Of a stretch of DNA of 64,000 nt, positions 11,006-23,020 are shown one piece after another. The notes beneath the pieces were generated by a model, which worked only from the letters and a program-made list of their open reading frames with translations, was not told the origin of the DNA and ran no database searches. The stretch lies in NCBI GenBank assembly GCA_033816765.1, contig CM066288.1, forward strand, positions 3,906,001 to 3,970,000. The letters are read 5' to 3'. Source of the DNA: Nothopassalora personata. Its lineage: Eukaryota > Ascomycota > Dothideomycetes > Mycosphaerellales > Mycosphaerellaceae. Numbering within the stretch: position 1 is the first letter of the stretch; each line of letters starts with the position of its first letter. The position numbers and the translations under genes were made by a program.

Positions 11006-13615
11006 CTAAGCTGTACCATTGATATGCCCACCACTCCTCGTCTTGTCCTTCAACCACTGATCCGCATTCGCAAACAGATCGCGTGTCTCTGGGCTTACCA
11101 CCGCCGTATCGGCCGCTTGAATACCCGCATTTACCTGCTCATCGTTAGTACCAATAGCGTGAGGGTGCAAGACTTCTCAATGAACTCACAGCACCCCAAA
11201 GATCGAAGGCCTTCTGTAGATCGCCGTCGATATCGATCGCAAAGCCGAACCACTTCTTGATGTCCGCTCGACGGCTCTGGTCATTCGACATCTCGTCGAG
11301 GTAGCTCTTCAAGACTATTGCGAGTCCTACATCAGGCTCCTTAACGAAGGGCAGCCGTGCTCCAAGATCGGTGAAATCGGCTCGGTCTCGAATGCGCACT
11401 GCACTGCCGCTCAGGAACATATATGCGCCGTGTACCTCTGCGAGGTCACGCAAGCTGCCACGAACTGCCGAGATCACTTGATGATATGCCAATAGATGTC
11501 TCGACAGCGGTCCTGTATAGCCAATGGCTTGGTGCTGGAAACTGCTCAGGCATGCCACCCGCGTGATGAGCCGAACGTTGGCTTTGTCCTTCTCTGATCC
11601 TCGATGAGGTTCTCCGCTGTATGGGGGTCGTGGGAAGAGAAGCTTGGGACTGAGTAGATCCATCGTCAGTAGCTCAAAGGACATAAAGATAGCTTCTTCC
11701 ATCTCGTTTGCAGGATTGCCTGTTCCAAGGCGACCGCTCGTGCTGGCATGTTCGAAAGCAGCTTGCAACATCCTGCCCCGGGCAGCCAAAGTGTGATTCG
11801 AGTTGATGTAGCCACGTTCTTGTAAGAACCTCCACATGGTGTTGCACAGTAGCTCAAGTGGCGTATCTAGCTTCTTCTCATCTCCTGTCGGCCGAGGCGT
11901 CACGGTGCTTTTCGCGAAAGTGTCATCAGATATGAGGGCAATAGCATATTGAAGTGGCGTCGCCGTGGCGTCGATCTGGTTCGCATGTGGCGATGCTAGA
12001 ATCTGTGCTTCCTTGACGTGCCAGTTATCGATGTCCCGGGTACTGATATTGCTGTCGGGTATGCCCTATAGGACAACAAACGTTAGCTTTGTTCGGGATG
12101 CAATGTATGGAGTCTTTGCGATCTGCGGCGCGAGAGGTGATACTTCACGCAATGCATCGCTCGGGCTGTCCTTCACAAGATGTTTTTCTTTTGCTTACCA
12201 AGGGTCGTTTCTCGGCTTCGTTAAACCAGCATACCAGATCCACGTCGTGCTTCTGGTAATACCTGTGCAACGAGCTGGTCAATATCGCCAGTGCCTTTGC
12301 CCGTCGCGGTTGCAGCTTTTCTCGCAACAGCTCCTTGTAGATAGGGGAATCACCGCCGTCCAGTGGAGGAGTCTCGAAGATCTCTTGCCGCGTTCGCCAG
12401 TTCAATATCCGGCTGCCCACTAGGCCAAACTGATGATATGCCAGTAGTTCCTCTGGAAGACGCTGTCCAATACAGTCGTGGTCGTTACTCGGAGCATTCT
12501 CATAATCTAGCTGTACGATCTCGCCGTTTGGTTGAGCGACGACCATATGCCTTATTGCGACCTTAGCTCGTCGGAACGTGTCCAGGTAGTCCTCATCCTT
12601 CGCGTTTGCACACGCCGCATGGCCATCATAAGCAAAGCGGGTCAGAATGTTCTTTGCGGTTTGTACCTTCGAGATTGCATTCTCGGCGTCGACCTCCGGC
12701 ATTGCAGCTATGATGCTCGTCCCAGACAGTAGTAGAAGGTCCAAAAATTGTTGTTGGCTCAAACCAAGCTTGCTGAGAACCTGTTCCCGATCCACGAACA
12801 GGATCTTTCTGTCGTTCCAGTCAAGCTTCGTAATGACTCGGTCGACTCCAAAGACCAGTGTAGAGGCAGACCCGTGAAGAGCATTTACGTATTGATTTTG
12901 TTCCAGGACGACCATCTGCGCAGCGGCATTGTATGGTGCCACCATGACTTGCTGGCCCTTTCTGTGCAAGTAGAAGTACAGGTAACGGGTGATGTGCGAG
13001 ATGCGGTACGCGCAGGTCTTTCCGAACAACGCAACTGCAGGATCTCCGTGTCCTTCATCATATATCTTCCAAGCTTCTTCAAGAAGATTAGATGCTTTCT
13101 GACACTCTCGGCTGATGCTTTTGCGATCTTTGCAGCCAAGCTCCAGTCCGCTGAAGACAAAGATCGCCTTTATGCCAGCTAGCAAAAGGATTAGCTGAGA
13201 ATCGAATCATGCAATACCTGCCGTGGCATAGATGGTATTGGCTACTGCTGCTGCTTCAGCAGATCCAAGATGTCCTGGCGACTTCACGTTCGACAAACCA
13301 TGGGTTGCCCTGATGCCACAAGTTCCAGGACTGTCTCATCCAACATGTGTGCACTTGTATGCAACTATGTGATATGGAACTTAACATACCGCTTGCCAAT
13401 TCATCCAGGTCCCTGTCGACATGTTGTTGTAGTGCGAAAGGCGCTCCACCGATTGCTGGTAGTAACGGCTCTCGTGTTGGCTGCTCTGCCAGCAGCGTGT
13501 AGAGGTAGTCTTCAGCATCTATGCCGATGGTAGTGCCTCTTAGAGCGTCAAGATCCGCTTTTTGAACGAAGCCCTGGGACAGTGCCCAATCTTTAAACGG
13601 GTGACTTTCGGCCAT
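11006..13615 (-). CDS. MKT1: Mkt1-like post-transcriptional regulator (XPG-nuclease fold)
   Basis: Four exons, 13615-13390, 13178-12199, 12065-11190 and 11134-11006, sum to 2,211 nt (736 residues). Introns have donors GTATGT, GTAAGC and GTGAGT; the second and third contain CTAAC branch points. The N-terminus follows the XPG-N plan: GTTIGIDAEDYLYTLL, then PAIGGAPFAL, then the splice-restored ELASAGIKAIFVFSGLELG. It continues with an XPG-I-like part (VMVAPYNAAAQMVVLEQN, LLLLSGTS) and the MKT1-specific central and C-terminal helices. In yeast Mkt1 binds Pbp1 and regulates mRNA translation and stability in the cytoplasm. The acidic residues needed for catalysis in XPG/FEN1 are only partly present, as usual in Mkt1, so nuclease activity is doubtful. 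The first intron (211 nt) is unusually long for this window. Confidence 0.87.
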
Positions 13616-14020
13616 GGCGGCGAGCTATGGGCTGTGCCGCAGGGACGTTAGACCATGCAAAGTGAGTGGGGATAGAGACTGCAGTTTCCGTGAGTGAGCC
13701 GGTGATTCGGCGTTGAGATGTGTTTAGGAGTGAAATGATGTTGTTGACGAGTAGTCGCACGTTGAAAGCTGGAACTGAGACGCGCTTCTGTATTGCTGGC
13801 GCTTGGCGCCGCATCCTGGCTTTAGCGCAGGCAGAATACGGGCCGCGAGACAAGGTTCAGTGACCAGGCGGGTCAATCCATGCATGCAACTCAGAGTCAG
13901 AGCAAGTGGAGAGCTCCGCAATGCTCACGAAGATGTCGTATGGTAGTAGCGATATAACCAATGCGAGAATCCCGTTCCCCTCTCCCAAAACACCTCACAA
14001 TGCCATGCCTTGACCCGGGC
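13616..14020. other. Intergenic region between GDA1 stop and MKT1 start
   Basis: About 400 bp between the 3' end of GDA1 and the start of MKT1, both on the minus strand, so it holds the MKT1 promoter. Only short overlapping frames occur. No recognisable motif was found. Confidence 0.45.
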
Positions 14021-15760
14021 TTATTGCACCTTCTGCACCTTACACGACCACCCCGACTCCTGACTGAGAAGGGGTAAACTGGCACCCAGACACCACCCAA
14101 GCTCATTCCCCTTAATCTTCTTCGCGATCTTTACCTCCCTATCGATTGGCATCTCGTAGCCAGTATGTAACAACGCCATCATGAAGTTGAGATCTAAGCA
14201 AGTCTCTGGTCTGTCTTCGAGCTCCTCGAGAGCACCGGGGACTGACTCGAAAACCTTCCATGCATCACCGCCTTGGCAGACACGTGCTGCGAGATCCTTA
14301 AGCTCGCGGAGCGTGAAAGACTCCGGCATGCCCAGAGGCCGCGTGCGGTCGTAGAAGTATGAGAACAGATAGACATCCTCTCGGGAGAACGTCTTCTCCA
14401 AGCTTGGCTGGTGAACACCGTTGAAGGCACATGGCGCGAGTTTGCACTCGGCTTCCTTCTTGAGAGTCTTCTCAGCAAGTGCTCGACACTGTGCTGGGCT
14501 GCCGACAGCAGGTCCTGTCATGTTCACTGTAACACTCGAACCAAGTGGGTGGCCATCGCGGAGGTTCACCTCCACCTCTTTGCTCATGCCAATACCGAAA
14601 CATGGGTTGGAAATTGGCTGGCTCAACCAAGCTTTCGACGTGGGATTGTTCTCATGCAGGCCTTCGATGATGACGCTGTGCAGGTTATTTCGTGCTTCCA
14701 TCAAGCCGTAGCCGAGATAAGAGTGTTGGTAGAGAGTGAACTCACGACCGCCAAATTTCAGCTCGTATTTGTGGTCGCCAGGAGCCAATTGTTCGGGCAT
14801 GCCGCCATCCGACGCTTCCTTGAAAGTTGGCTGGAACACAATCTGTGTGCTGCCACCACCGAGATCGAAGACCGCAGCAGTAGGTGTCTTGTCCGGGCCG
14901 CCAATCTTGCCCAACAAGTAGTTGGTTGTGATCCATGCATAGACGCCCTCATCCTTGCCATCCATGACTTGCACTCCGCCATTCTCTTCGCTTACCACTG
15001 GGAACGGGTACACGGTTTCCAATCGGTTCCGGACAGCTTTGAGGATGGCATCGCTCATTTCCGGGCCCAGCTTCCTCAGACCTGCTGTAGCCTTCACTGC
15101 GACTGGTGTGCATCCCTTCAGCTTATCTGGCACATTCTTCACTGCCACATCCATCAAGACATCCAAGCTCTTGGCGGCACCCTCAGCGTCGCCCTTGTAG
15201 CTACTCAAACCAGAACCACCCTCCTTCTTCTCCGTCATCTTAAAGATCTCATCCTCCAGCTCAGGCGTAGGCCCGCAGTTGTTGAACTTGTAGACATGAA
15301 TTCTGCTTCCTGTACTGCCCGCATCCACCATGAGCGCATACTGGATGAGCGGCTTGTCCTTGGAATAGCTGCGCGTGCATTTTGAGGTCGCTACCGAAGG
15401 ATCGCTTGCGACATTGCCACCGGGAACATTGCCTGCGCCAGGTACTGAGGGATATCGGCCACCAGGGATGATGTAGTATAACACAGCGAGGACGAAGAAT
15501 ATCAAGCAGCCGGTCTTGATGTACCGCGCTCGCGTGCCTTGATTCATCCAGGCGGCCTGGACTTTCTCTGACATGGATTCCTGTTTTTGTTTGCTGTATG
15601 AGCCGTGACGCCCAGCCTTCTCGTATGGATCGCGATCCTCGCGCCTATGGTCGTGTTTCGGTAGGGTGAGCGAGGACCGACGCCGCGGAGTATTGACGCT
15701 GCCAGAGAGGTAGGACCAGAGTGAAGGCCTCTGCGATGTGCCTGTGCTGTTTGTTGACAT
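14021..15760 (-). CDS. GDA1: Golgi guanosine-diphosphatase (GDA1/CD39 family)
   Basis: Single-exon protein of 579 residues. A cytosolic tail of about 80 residues rich in Arg and Ser precedes one transmembrane anchor (about 83-99, CLIFFVLAVLYYIIPG) and a lumenal GDA1/CD39 apyrase domain. Apyrase conserved regions are clear: DAGSTGSRIHVYKF (about 146-159), VAVKATAGLRKLG, SEENGGVQVMDG with EGVYAWITTNYLLG, and FDLGGGSTQIVF. Paired cysteines near the C-terminus fit the lumenal fold. The enzyme hydrolyses GDP to GMP in the Golgi lumen, so that GMP can be exchanged for incoming GDP-mannose during mannosylation. Length and layout match yeast Gda1 with a slightly longer cytosolic tail. The long plus-strand frame inside this gene is a shadow of its codon bias. 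Confidence 0.95.
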   Translation of the reverse strand: MSTNSTGTSQRPSLWSYLSGSVNTPRRRSSLTLPKHDHRREDRDPYEKAGRHGSYSKQKQESMSEKVQAAWMNQGTRARYIKTGCLIFFVLAVLYYIIPGGRYPSVPGAGNVPGGNVASDPSVATSKCTRSYSKDKPLIQYALMVDAGSTGSRIHVYKFNNCGPTPELEDEIFKMTEKKEGGSGLSSYKGDAEGAAKSLDVLMDVAVKNVPDKLKGCTPVAVKATAGLRKLGPEMSDAILKAVRNRLETVYPFPVVSEENGGVQVMDGKDEGVYAWITTNYLLGKIGGPDKTPTAAVFDLGGGSTQIVFQPTFKEASDGGMPEQLAPGDHKYELKFGGREFTLYQHSYLGYGLMEARNNLHSVIIEGLHENNPTSKAWLSQPISNPCFGIGMSKEVEVNLRDGHPLGSSVTVNMTGPAVGSPAQCRALAEKTLKKEAECKLAPCAFNGVHQPSLEKTFSREDVYLFSYFYDRTRPLGMPESFTLRELKDLAARVCQGGDAWKVFESVPGALEELEDRPETCLDLNFMMALLHTGYEMPIDREVKIAKKIKGNELGWCLGASLPLLSQESGWSCKVQKVQ

Positions 15761-16401
15761 TAAGCAGTGTGGACATCCAGCGCTACAACATCGCCAGAAG
15801 TGCTGTTGTTAACGTACGCTGATCAGAAAGGAGCGACGCGAGATTAATGCAGCGCGTAGAAGACAGAAAATGGAAAGCAGTGCACCACAAAAGTTACAAC
15901 GTTTCCCCCAGAATAGTATCCCTGCATTGGAACCCTGAATACATCTGCTCGGCGCGTCATCACGTGCGTGATAGCTCGTGCTCATATGTGGCGAGCGATG
16001 GGAACAACGGTAGAAGAAAGTAGGTACAAAACGCTCATATCAGACTTTCCAACAATCTCTATCTCCACTTGAGAAAGATTTGCCGGTCCAACCGGCATCA
16101 CATCATCGTAAAAGTCTACTCGTCTCTCCCCAAGAAGGTATCTCCGCTGACATCGCTGTAAAGTGCAAGCTCCCGAACCTCTTCGTAGAGAAGCCCAGCT
16201 CATGGTATAACATCCTTTCCGTAACCAAGCATTAGTCCCCCCCGTGGGAAGAGGACAAAAGCTCCACAAGCCATAGTTCTATTGCGCCCAAACGCCTCGC
16301 CTGCCAAGCCGCGATCACAAAGAGCCAGTCCCTATGCCGCGAGTACAGCCGTTTCTAATTGGAAGAAATGAAGTTTTGTAGGTAGTCGCTAGTATGCGCC
16401 C
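15761..16401. other. Intergenic region: GDA1 promoter and RhoGAP 3' end
   Basis: About 640 bp. The part next to 15760 should contain the GDA1 promoter and 5' UTR; the part next to 16402 should contain the RhoGAP 3' UTR. A short 95-codon minus-strand frame (16269-15982) has no recognisable features. Confidence 0.4.
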
Positions 16402-19400
16402 CTAGTAATCGCTCGAGAACACTGCTTTGTGGTCTTCCAGTAGTGCCTGCACTGCATGGCGCTGGATTTGCATGTCGCTCATCTCGCGCTCGATCGAGAG
16501 TGGTCGCATGATGGTTGGAGCAAAGACGACCGCAAGGTTGAGTGGTGTCATGAGGTTGTGAGACTCGTGCGCCATGACACGAGCCAAATGCCCAATAAGG
16601 TATTGCAGGCAGTCACGATGAGCATCTGGCAAATCATGGACCGCTTGCCGCAGCGCGTTGGCGCGTTTCTCCTTGTCCTGGAACTGGCCTGCTTCAAGCA
16701 AAGCTTCGTATGATTCGTAGACAATGAGTGGTGTCGGCAGCTTGCGGAAATACTGCTTCATGGCGCTGGTGATTGCGTGAATGTCCAGATCTTCGTCCGA
16801 GATGTCGAATTGGTCGTCCTTCTCGAAGCCTTGCTGTACCGACTTGACCTGACCGGCACCTCCAGACTTGCGGTATATGCCCTCCATGTCCATACCGCGC
16901 TTCTCGACCTCGGCGATACAGCGTATCACGATGTTGGGAATCATACTGCCTTCAAAATCGCAGCGAGCACTGAGCTCAGAACCAAAGAGAACTACTGCGG
17001 TTAGCATATCAGATCGTGACCAGGAAGTCGTGCCTTGCTTACCTGATCCATCCGAGGAGTCGACAAGGTTGGTGCTGCTGTTATTCTTCAGGTGGCCAGG
17101 ACCTGTACTTTGCTTAACTCCGCCATTCTTCTGGCTGAAGAAGCCGTACCCAGCGGCCTTGCTCTCATCGCTGAGTGCTTTGCTGGTGATGCTACTGACG
17201 TCACTGCCGCCCACCGCCTGTCTGGAGTCGTATGGATGACCGATTGCATACTGGCCTTGGTTGTTGGGAGCTCTGTCGCCACCGAGCGCGCCCTTCAATC
17301 CTTTGGATACTTTGCCAGCGACCTTTTCACCGCCTCGCCTCCAGTTGAATTTATTTGGTTTGCCACCCTTGCGTATGTTCACGACTTGCGGTTGCGTAAG
17401 CATAGTCGCTGGTTCTGATTCCGGATCGTGGAGTAGAGTGGGCATATTGGAGTCCGTGTTCACGATATTGAGGTTGCGTACTTCGGTCGGGCCTGGAGTG
17501 TCCAATTTGGCTCCTGGGTTGTATATGCCTAGGCCATTTGCACCGCCTGGTGCTCCATTTGGTTGCCTGTTGTCCTGGTACATGCCTTGAATGCTGCGAA
17601 TGAGTTCATTGTTATGCTGAAGAAGCTGCGAGTTCTTCGACGACAAAGACTCGTATTCCTGAAAGCCTTTGTCTTTCATCTTGATGAGCTTCCCAATCTC
17701 GTCTGTGAGATCGTTTCGCTTGTGCATGAGGTCTTCAATCTGTGCTCCCATGTTGTCTTTCAACTTCTGCAGAGATTCAGCAAAGTCCTTGAGAATTGTT
17801 GTCTTCAGGGATCCAAGGTCGATCGGCTGACTGGTGTCTTTAGCCTTGCTGAGATGATCAGTCATGATTTCGAGCTCGCGCACAACCATTTCGCGTTGCG
17901 TGTCCAGGAATGCCATGGTGGATCGCTTCTCACGGAGCTCGGTATTGACGGCTTTCATGTCTGTTGAGCCATCGAGCTTTTCTTGCAGACTGTGTTTCTC
18001 AGCCTCGAGTTCCGCAATATGCACTTGCGCACGCCGTAGCGAAGACCGTAAAGTGTCCAATCCATCGGCGCTGGTCGGAGAGGTTATCAGCGGTGTATGC
18101 GAAGGAGAGCTGATCTCTAGCGATCCATTCCTCGGCGATCTACCCCCCGGCACTGCTCGGTCGCTGAAACTTCTGCCGTGTTTCACTGCATTCGACACCC
18201 GTCGCAGGACAGATGGGGATGCAGGACCATTTCTATCTGGCGCCTGTTCGCCACGCAATATACGGCCAAGGTCGTCGTCCATAGAAAAGCCGCCATCAAG
18301 ACTGTACTCCGGTAGCCCGGCACTGTGCGGAGCTGGAGATCGATGGCCATCGATCGAAGGACGATTGTCGGTGCTGTGCATTGTACTGATGGACTCGGTT
18401 TGTCCTGTATGTCCGATGGGTGGCGGTGGTGGCGCATGTCGTGGCGCAATGAAGTCGTCGTTTGCGACAGATTTGCTGGGAGCAGTGGGACGAGAAGCCG
18501 CACGTGGTGGTGGAACGACGGCATCGAGACTGGTTCGTGCGGCGGGCTGCTCAACCTTGGATCGGCTGCTGTTGTCACGCGATAACGTGCTCTGTGCATC
18601 AGTGAAAGTGGAAGGAACGGACGAGGACGACTGATTTCGTTCGTGACCTGACAGCTGCAAGGACTGTTGAGAGTTGACGTGCGTCGAGGTCGATGCTGCT
18701 GTTGGCGTTGGAGGGTCGGGCGTAGAAGTTTTCGACCTGTGGGCAACAGCCGCAGCAAGAGAGTCGCCTCTCAGTGGAAGCATTCGATCCGCATTCCTAG
18801 GAGGTACGGGGGTCTCGCCAGCAGGCTGCAATAGTCTCATGCGCTTGGGATCGTCAAAGGGATTGATGCCGGAGTTTGGAGAGCCCGTGGAGACTGGCGA
18901 GACTGGCTTGTGAGTAGGCTCTTCTCTGCTGTGCTTGTCGATTGGAGACACTACCTGTGGGGACGCAGCGCCTCGCCTAGAATTGGCTCGTGATCTTGCC
19001 TTCGCAGAGGGTGGGATATCCTGCAGTCTGAACGTATCCTGACTCAGTGTTTGCGCATCTGTCGACAACGTATGCGCTTTCTGCTTCGCTGCTCCTCTGT
19101 CTTGTGCACTCGCCATGACAGGCGACGCTGCAGCTGATCCATTCACTGGCGTATTACCACCAGAGGTCTCACGTTTCCTCGCTCGACCTTTGTCCTGAGA
19201 TAGTATATGTGGGCTCGGTCTGGTCTGCCCCGTAGTGCGATCTTGCTCGCGCTCAGTAGAAACAGATCGCGAACCAGCGTCTTCTCGCAGAGCATCTGTT
19301 GGGAGCTGATCTCGTGGAGCTGATTTTACAGACGCTCTTCCATTCGTTCCGAAATAGTCGCGGGGAGGTTGATTCTCAATCTGTACTGGTGATAGTTCTT

Positions 19401-20454
19401 GTGGCCGCGAGACTAGCTTTCTCTGTACTGGAGGAGCCTGGCTTGGGATCGGTGGAGAGGCTATCGGCGTGCTATCAAGCACCATCGATATGTTTCCGCC
19501 GGTCTCGTCGTCTTCGTCCGGCAAGCTGCCAGCAGTCGTGTATCTGCTACTGTGGTATGTGCTAGCCGGCAGAAGGGGACCATCTGGCATCGCATCAGCT
19601 TTCATGCCGCGCTGCTGTTCATGCATGAGACTGAACCCACCTCTGCGCGGATCATCAGACAACGGGGATACGTCTCGTATGTGACTATTGGAAGTGCCAC
19701 CATTGCGCGAGCCGAGTTGACGGTCTCTCGAGAGTCGCGATTGTGATGGTGTCGAAGCCTCCGAGTAAGTGACCGGCGGTGTCTCGTCTTCTGGCGTGAA
19801 AGCACTGTCTGGAACGACACCTGGAGGAAGAGATGGCAACGCCTTTTCGACTCCCGGCGTGGCACCAGACGTGCTCTTTGGTGTTCGCGCTTTCTTCCGC
19901 CGCCTTGCCATTAGGCTCTCATGACAGCTCATACAGAAAATACCCTGCGACGTTCTCGCATAGCGCAAGTTTTCGATCTTCCTCTTGCAATTGCGACATC
20001 GGAAACAGCCCGAACAGAATGCCTGGTCGCCCGTCAGGATTGCCAGGTCCTCGATCTTGTTGTTGCAGGCACTGCAGCTGTACGTGCAGTTGTTGCATAT
20101 GAGAGAGCCGTCGCCGAGTAGGAGCAGGTTCGCATCCGAGTCGAGCAGGGTGCCGCAGGTGTTGCATCGAAAACAGTCGATGTGCCAGCGGTTGCCAGCT
20201 GAACGATGCTGTTAGTGTCGTGGATGTCTGGCGTGGAACGAGCGTGTTGATACATACCCAATTCGAATGCCTTGCCCTCTTCAAGGATCTATGTTATGTT
20301 CACACACATTAGCTCTTCCGCGGCGCATTGTGGTGTCTGTCGCAGTGTCTGCTATCCTCACCTCTCCACAGCCCTTGCAAGGATACACGACATCCTCCTG
20401 GTCCATCGGCGACTCGGGGTAGGCGGTGGTGGGACTGTCCATGGTGGCAGCCAT
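16402..20454 (-). CDS. Rho GTPase-activating protein with tandem LIM domains (Rga-type)
   Basis: Four exons, 20454-20362, 20288-20258, 20198-17043 and 16994-16402, sum to 3,873 nt (1,290 residues). The first three exons build two N-terminal LIM zinc fingers: CKGCGE...NRWHIDCFRCNTCGTLL...CNNC, then CSACNNKIEDLAIL...FCSGCFRCRNCKRKI...FCMSCHE. A very long Ser/Pro/Arg-rich disordered region follows, then a coiled coil at about residues 630-770 (VHIAELEAEKHSLQEKLDG and following heptads). The last 190 residues are a RhoGAP domain with the arginine finger in GIYRKSGG, ending MTPLNLAVVFAPTIMRP. Fungal LIM-RhoGAPs of the Rga1/Rga2 type switch off Cdc42 or Rho GTPases in polarised growth and septation. 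The last intron (16995-17042) is only 48 nt, a multiple of three and free of stops. Confidence 0.93.
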
Positions 20455-23020
20455 TGTGCGATCGGTATGGGATACTCAGCTCAGCCCTGCGGCGAGTCGA
20501 CTGGCCAGATCATGCGAGGACAGCGATGGAGGGAGGTCCTGGCTGATGTCCCAAATAGCAGCTGTGCAGGCGCGTCACGAATCGCAATGCGCAGTCGTGA
20601 TGCTCCCACGCGATGATGTCCAGAATACGCTCTCGCTTCGCCGCAGTTCCAACGTGCACACCCACAGCAGCTCTCCTCCTCCCGTCTGCTCGTGCTGCGC
20701 TGTCCGCCGCAGTACCTGGCAGCACCCACAAGTGCCCGGATAGCGCTACGGGGTGCAGTGGGCCTGTCGTTTGGGCGCTGCGGTTCGGTGCGAGGATGCA
20801 GCGCGATGGTGGTGGTGTACGCAATGGTAGTGAATGAAGTCGTCTTGCTAACGCCTGTACGAGGTGCGCTGATCAGGGCGCCAGCGTACATAGGAGAGTT
20901 CAGACAGGCACTGTTAAACTACTTTCACTTCTGCTCACGCCATCGTCCAATGAGGCAAAAGCAACATGCAGCGTACACTAGACCTAAAGCTCCCAAACGT
21001 CGAGTCCTTGAAACGCCTGACCAACACCCCTCGATGCATGCTCATCACTCGATTTCCAAGCACACGGCTCAGCAGCTTGTGCAACTCTGTCACATCAATC
21101 GCGTGGCTCGTCCTCAACCATCCCGAATCTCCCTTATGTTGTAGCACTGCGTCTCCGCATGGAACTGCTACAGTAGTTCTGCAACCAGCGAGCCATAGCG
21201 CCGGCGTCTGGCCACGGCCATGCGCGCGACCCACGATGATGAGCGCAGCCAGTCGATCACTCTCTCGCCAACGTCGCGAACAAATCCATTCGTCGTCTGC
21301 GACTGGCTGCACAAGCCTCAGGGTGGAATTCCCTCAGCGAGCTCAGACGCTTCTAGTATAGCCTATATTGCTGTAACCAATCGGGCTGATCCGCTCACAG
21401 CGAAGCCTTGGTGTAGCGTCTGAGATCAAATAGGGCTCAGCCGGTTGTGGTGCAGCTAAAAGCTAAACAGCTCGACAAGACGAGTTTGAACCGCTTTTGC
21501 GACATAACGACAACACGTACGTAGTTGTTGCAGATTCAAATAATAGCGCCGACCGTATTATGAGGATAGATATAGTTATCTGCGTATTTATCCCCTCGTT
21601 ATATACCAAGTATAGCCTCGAATGCAAAATCGTAAAATGTGCAGCTTAAAGCTAGAATTCGAGAACCCCACCTCTGTATGCTATAGATTGCGACAATATA
21701 ACAACCGGAGAAATTGAGGATATATGTAAGAAATTGTTCTCATATATGATCTTTTAAATCTCGAAAATCGACGTTCGTAAGGTTGTTTCTTCTTAGGAGG
21801 GTTATCGGTCGCAATTTGTATGGGAAATCGAATCGAAAGTCGGAAAACCGAAGGATCGGGTACTTTGTAGGTGATTAGCGATAATAAATCGAGGAATTTT
21901 AGATCCTAATAATCTGACGAATCGTAGCTTTCAGACGTACATGTTTTCGATATACAGCGATGTTATCCATCGAATACGCAAGAGTTCGAAGGATCATGTC
22001 GCGGTAAAAGTCGCGTTTCTAACAATTCGCTTACACCAAAACAGCCCCATTTAGTCTCAGACTCGCTGCGCGAATTGTCGTCGTGTCGCTGTGATTGACC
22101 TACTCCCTATGAGCCTGCTGAGGTAAGGGTGGACATCAAACACTCGTACAGGACCCTGGAACCCGTCCATCGTGCCACCTCCCAAAACAGCACTGTACAA
22201 TCAGACGAACATCTCTGGCTGCTGGATTAAGATCACCACACCCATTCTCCTGAACGTGGTGGTCGTGGCCTGCATGATGATCAAGCCGGCATCACGGCGA
22301 ATTTGCAGCCCGCATGTTGCATTTGCATAGCCAAACTCTCGTCATTCTATTGAACCAATCACTTGTCGCGCCGAGCCATCTCCGACCTCCATGCCGTCCG
22401 GACACGGACTGTACATCTGGTACATCACTGCGAATGTGGTGACATCTATTTGCTATCGGGGTCCGAATGCTGCAGATTCTTGGACGTGACGATGGCGAAG
22501 ATGACTAATGACTGCGACTTGAAGCAGTCGAAGATGGCGCAGCATTGCCAACAATTGTAGTGTGCAACTGGTGTTGATGTTTGCAAATACTGTGCTAATG
22601 CCAGATTGCCTTTATTAGACCCAGATGGCGACGGACGACTTTGAGCACGCCACCACCCTTGTAGTGGCTGCGACAGGAACTTGCACGGTATTGAAAGATC
22701 ATTAATCAGCTCCAATTGCTGCATGCCACGTCGCTTCGCCACTGTATGCGCTGGCCATACCGCAAGTGCCGTACCTCAAGCCAGACATTCAAAGATTGCA
22801 CATTCCCGAGGTCCTCTTCGTATACTGAGACGAGAGGGCCACTCGTGTCAGGCTTTCTCACAATACTCGTAGGATCCCACAGATGAAGGACTATTCTTCT
22901 TGTCAACGACCGCACTTCAAGTACAGCTAATTTCTTTCAGTACGGTTGGCGATGAGTGACGTTTGTTAGCTGGGAGACGTGGCCTATTGATGTGTCTCTC
23001 GAGAGGAGACTAATTGTCAC
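20455..23020. other. Gene-free 2.6 kb with an AT-rich patch
   Basis: The first kilobase, at the RhoGAP side, has ordinary base composition and probably holds its promoter and leader. The stretch from about 21430 to 22050 is clearly AT-rich (for example 16 G/C in the 60 bases 21721-21780), dense in TpA and stops in all frames. The stretch from 22050 to 23020 returns to normal composition with only short frames, and includes the VPS52 3' side. No protein similarity was recognised anywhere in it. Confidence 0.5.
21430..22050. repeat. AT-rich, TpA-rich patch resembling RIP-mutated repeat DNA
   Basis: Local G/C falls to about 27-42 percent against roughly 50 percent in the flanks. TpA steps are frequent while CpG steps are kept, and every frame is closed by stops. 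This is the pattern left by repeat-induced point mutation acting on CpA sites of a former transposable element. No terminal repeats or transposase motifs could be read, so the origin is an inference. Confidence 0.45.

Noticed and set aside
14411..15385. Plus-strand open frame of 324 codons
   Set aside because: Entirely antisense to GDA1, with no domain or start context; it arises from codon bias of the real gene.
17864..18634. Plus-strand open frame of 256 codons
   Set aside because: Antisense to the disordered part of the LIM-RhoGAP gene; Ser/Arg-rich shadow.
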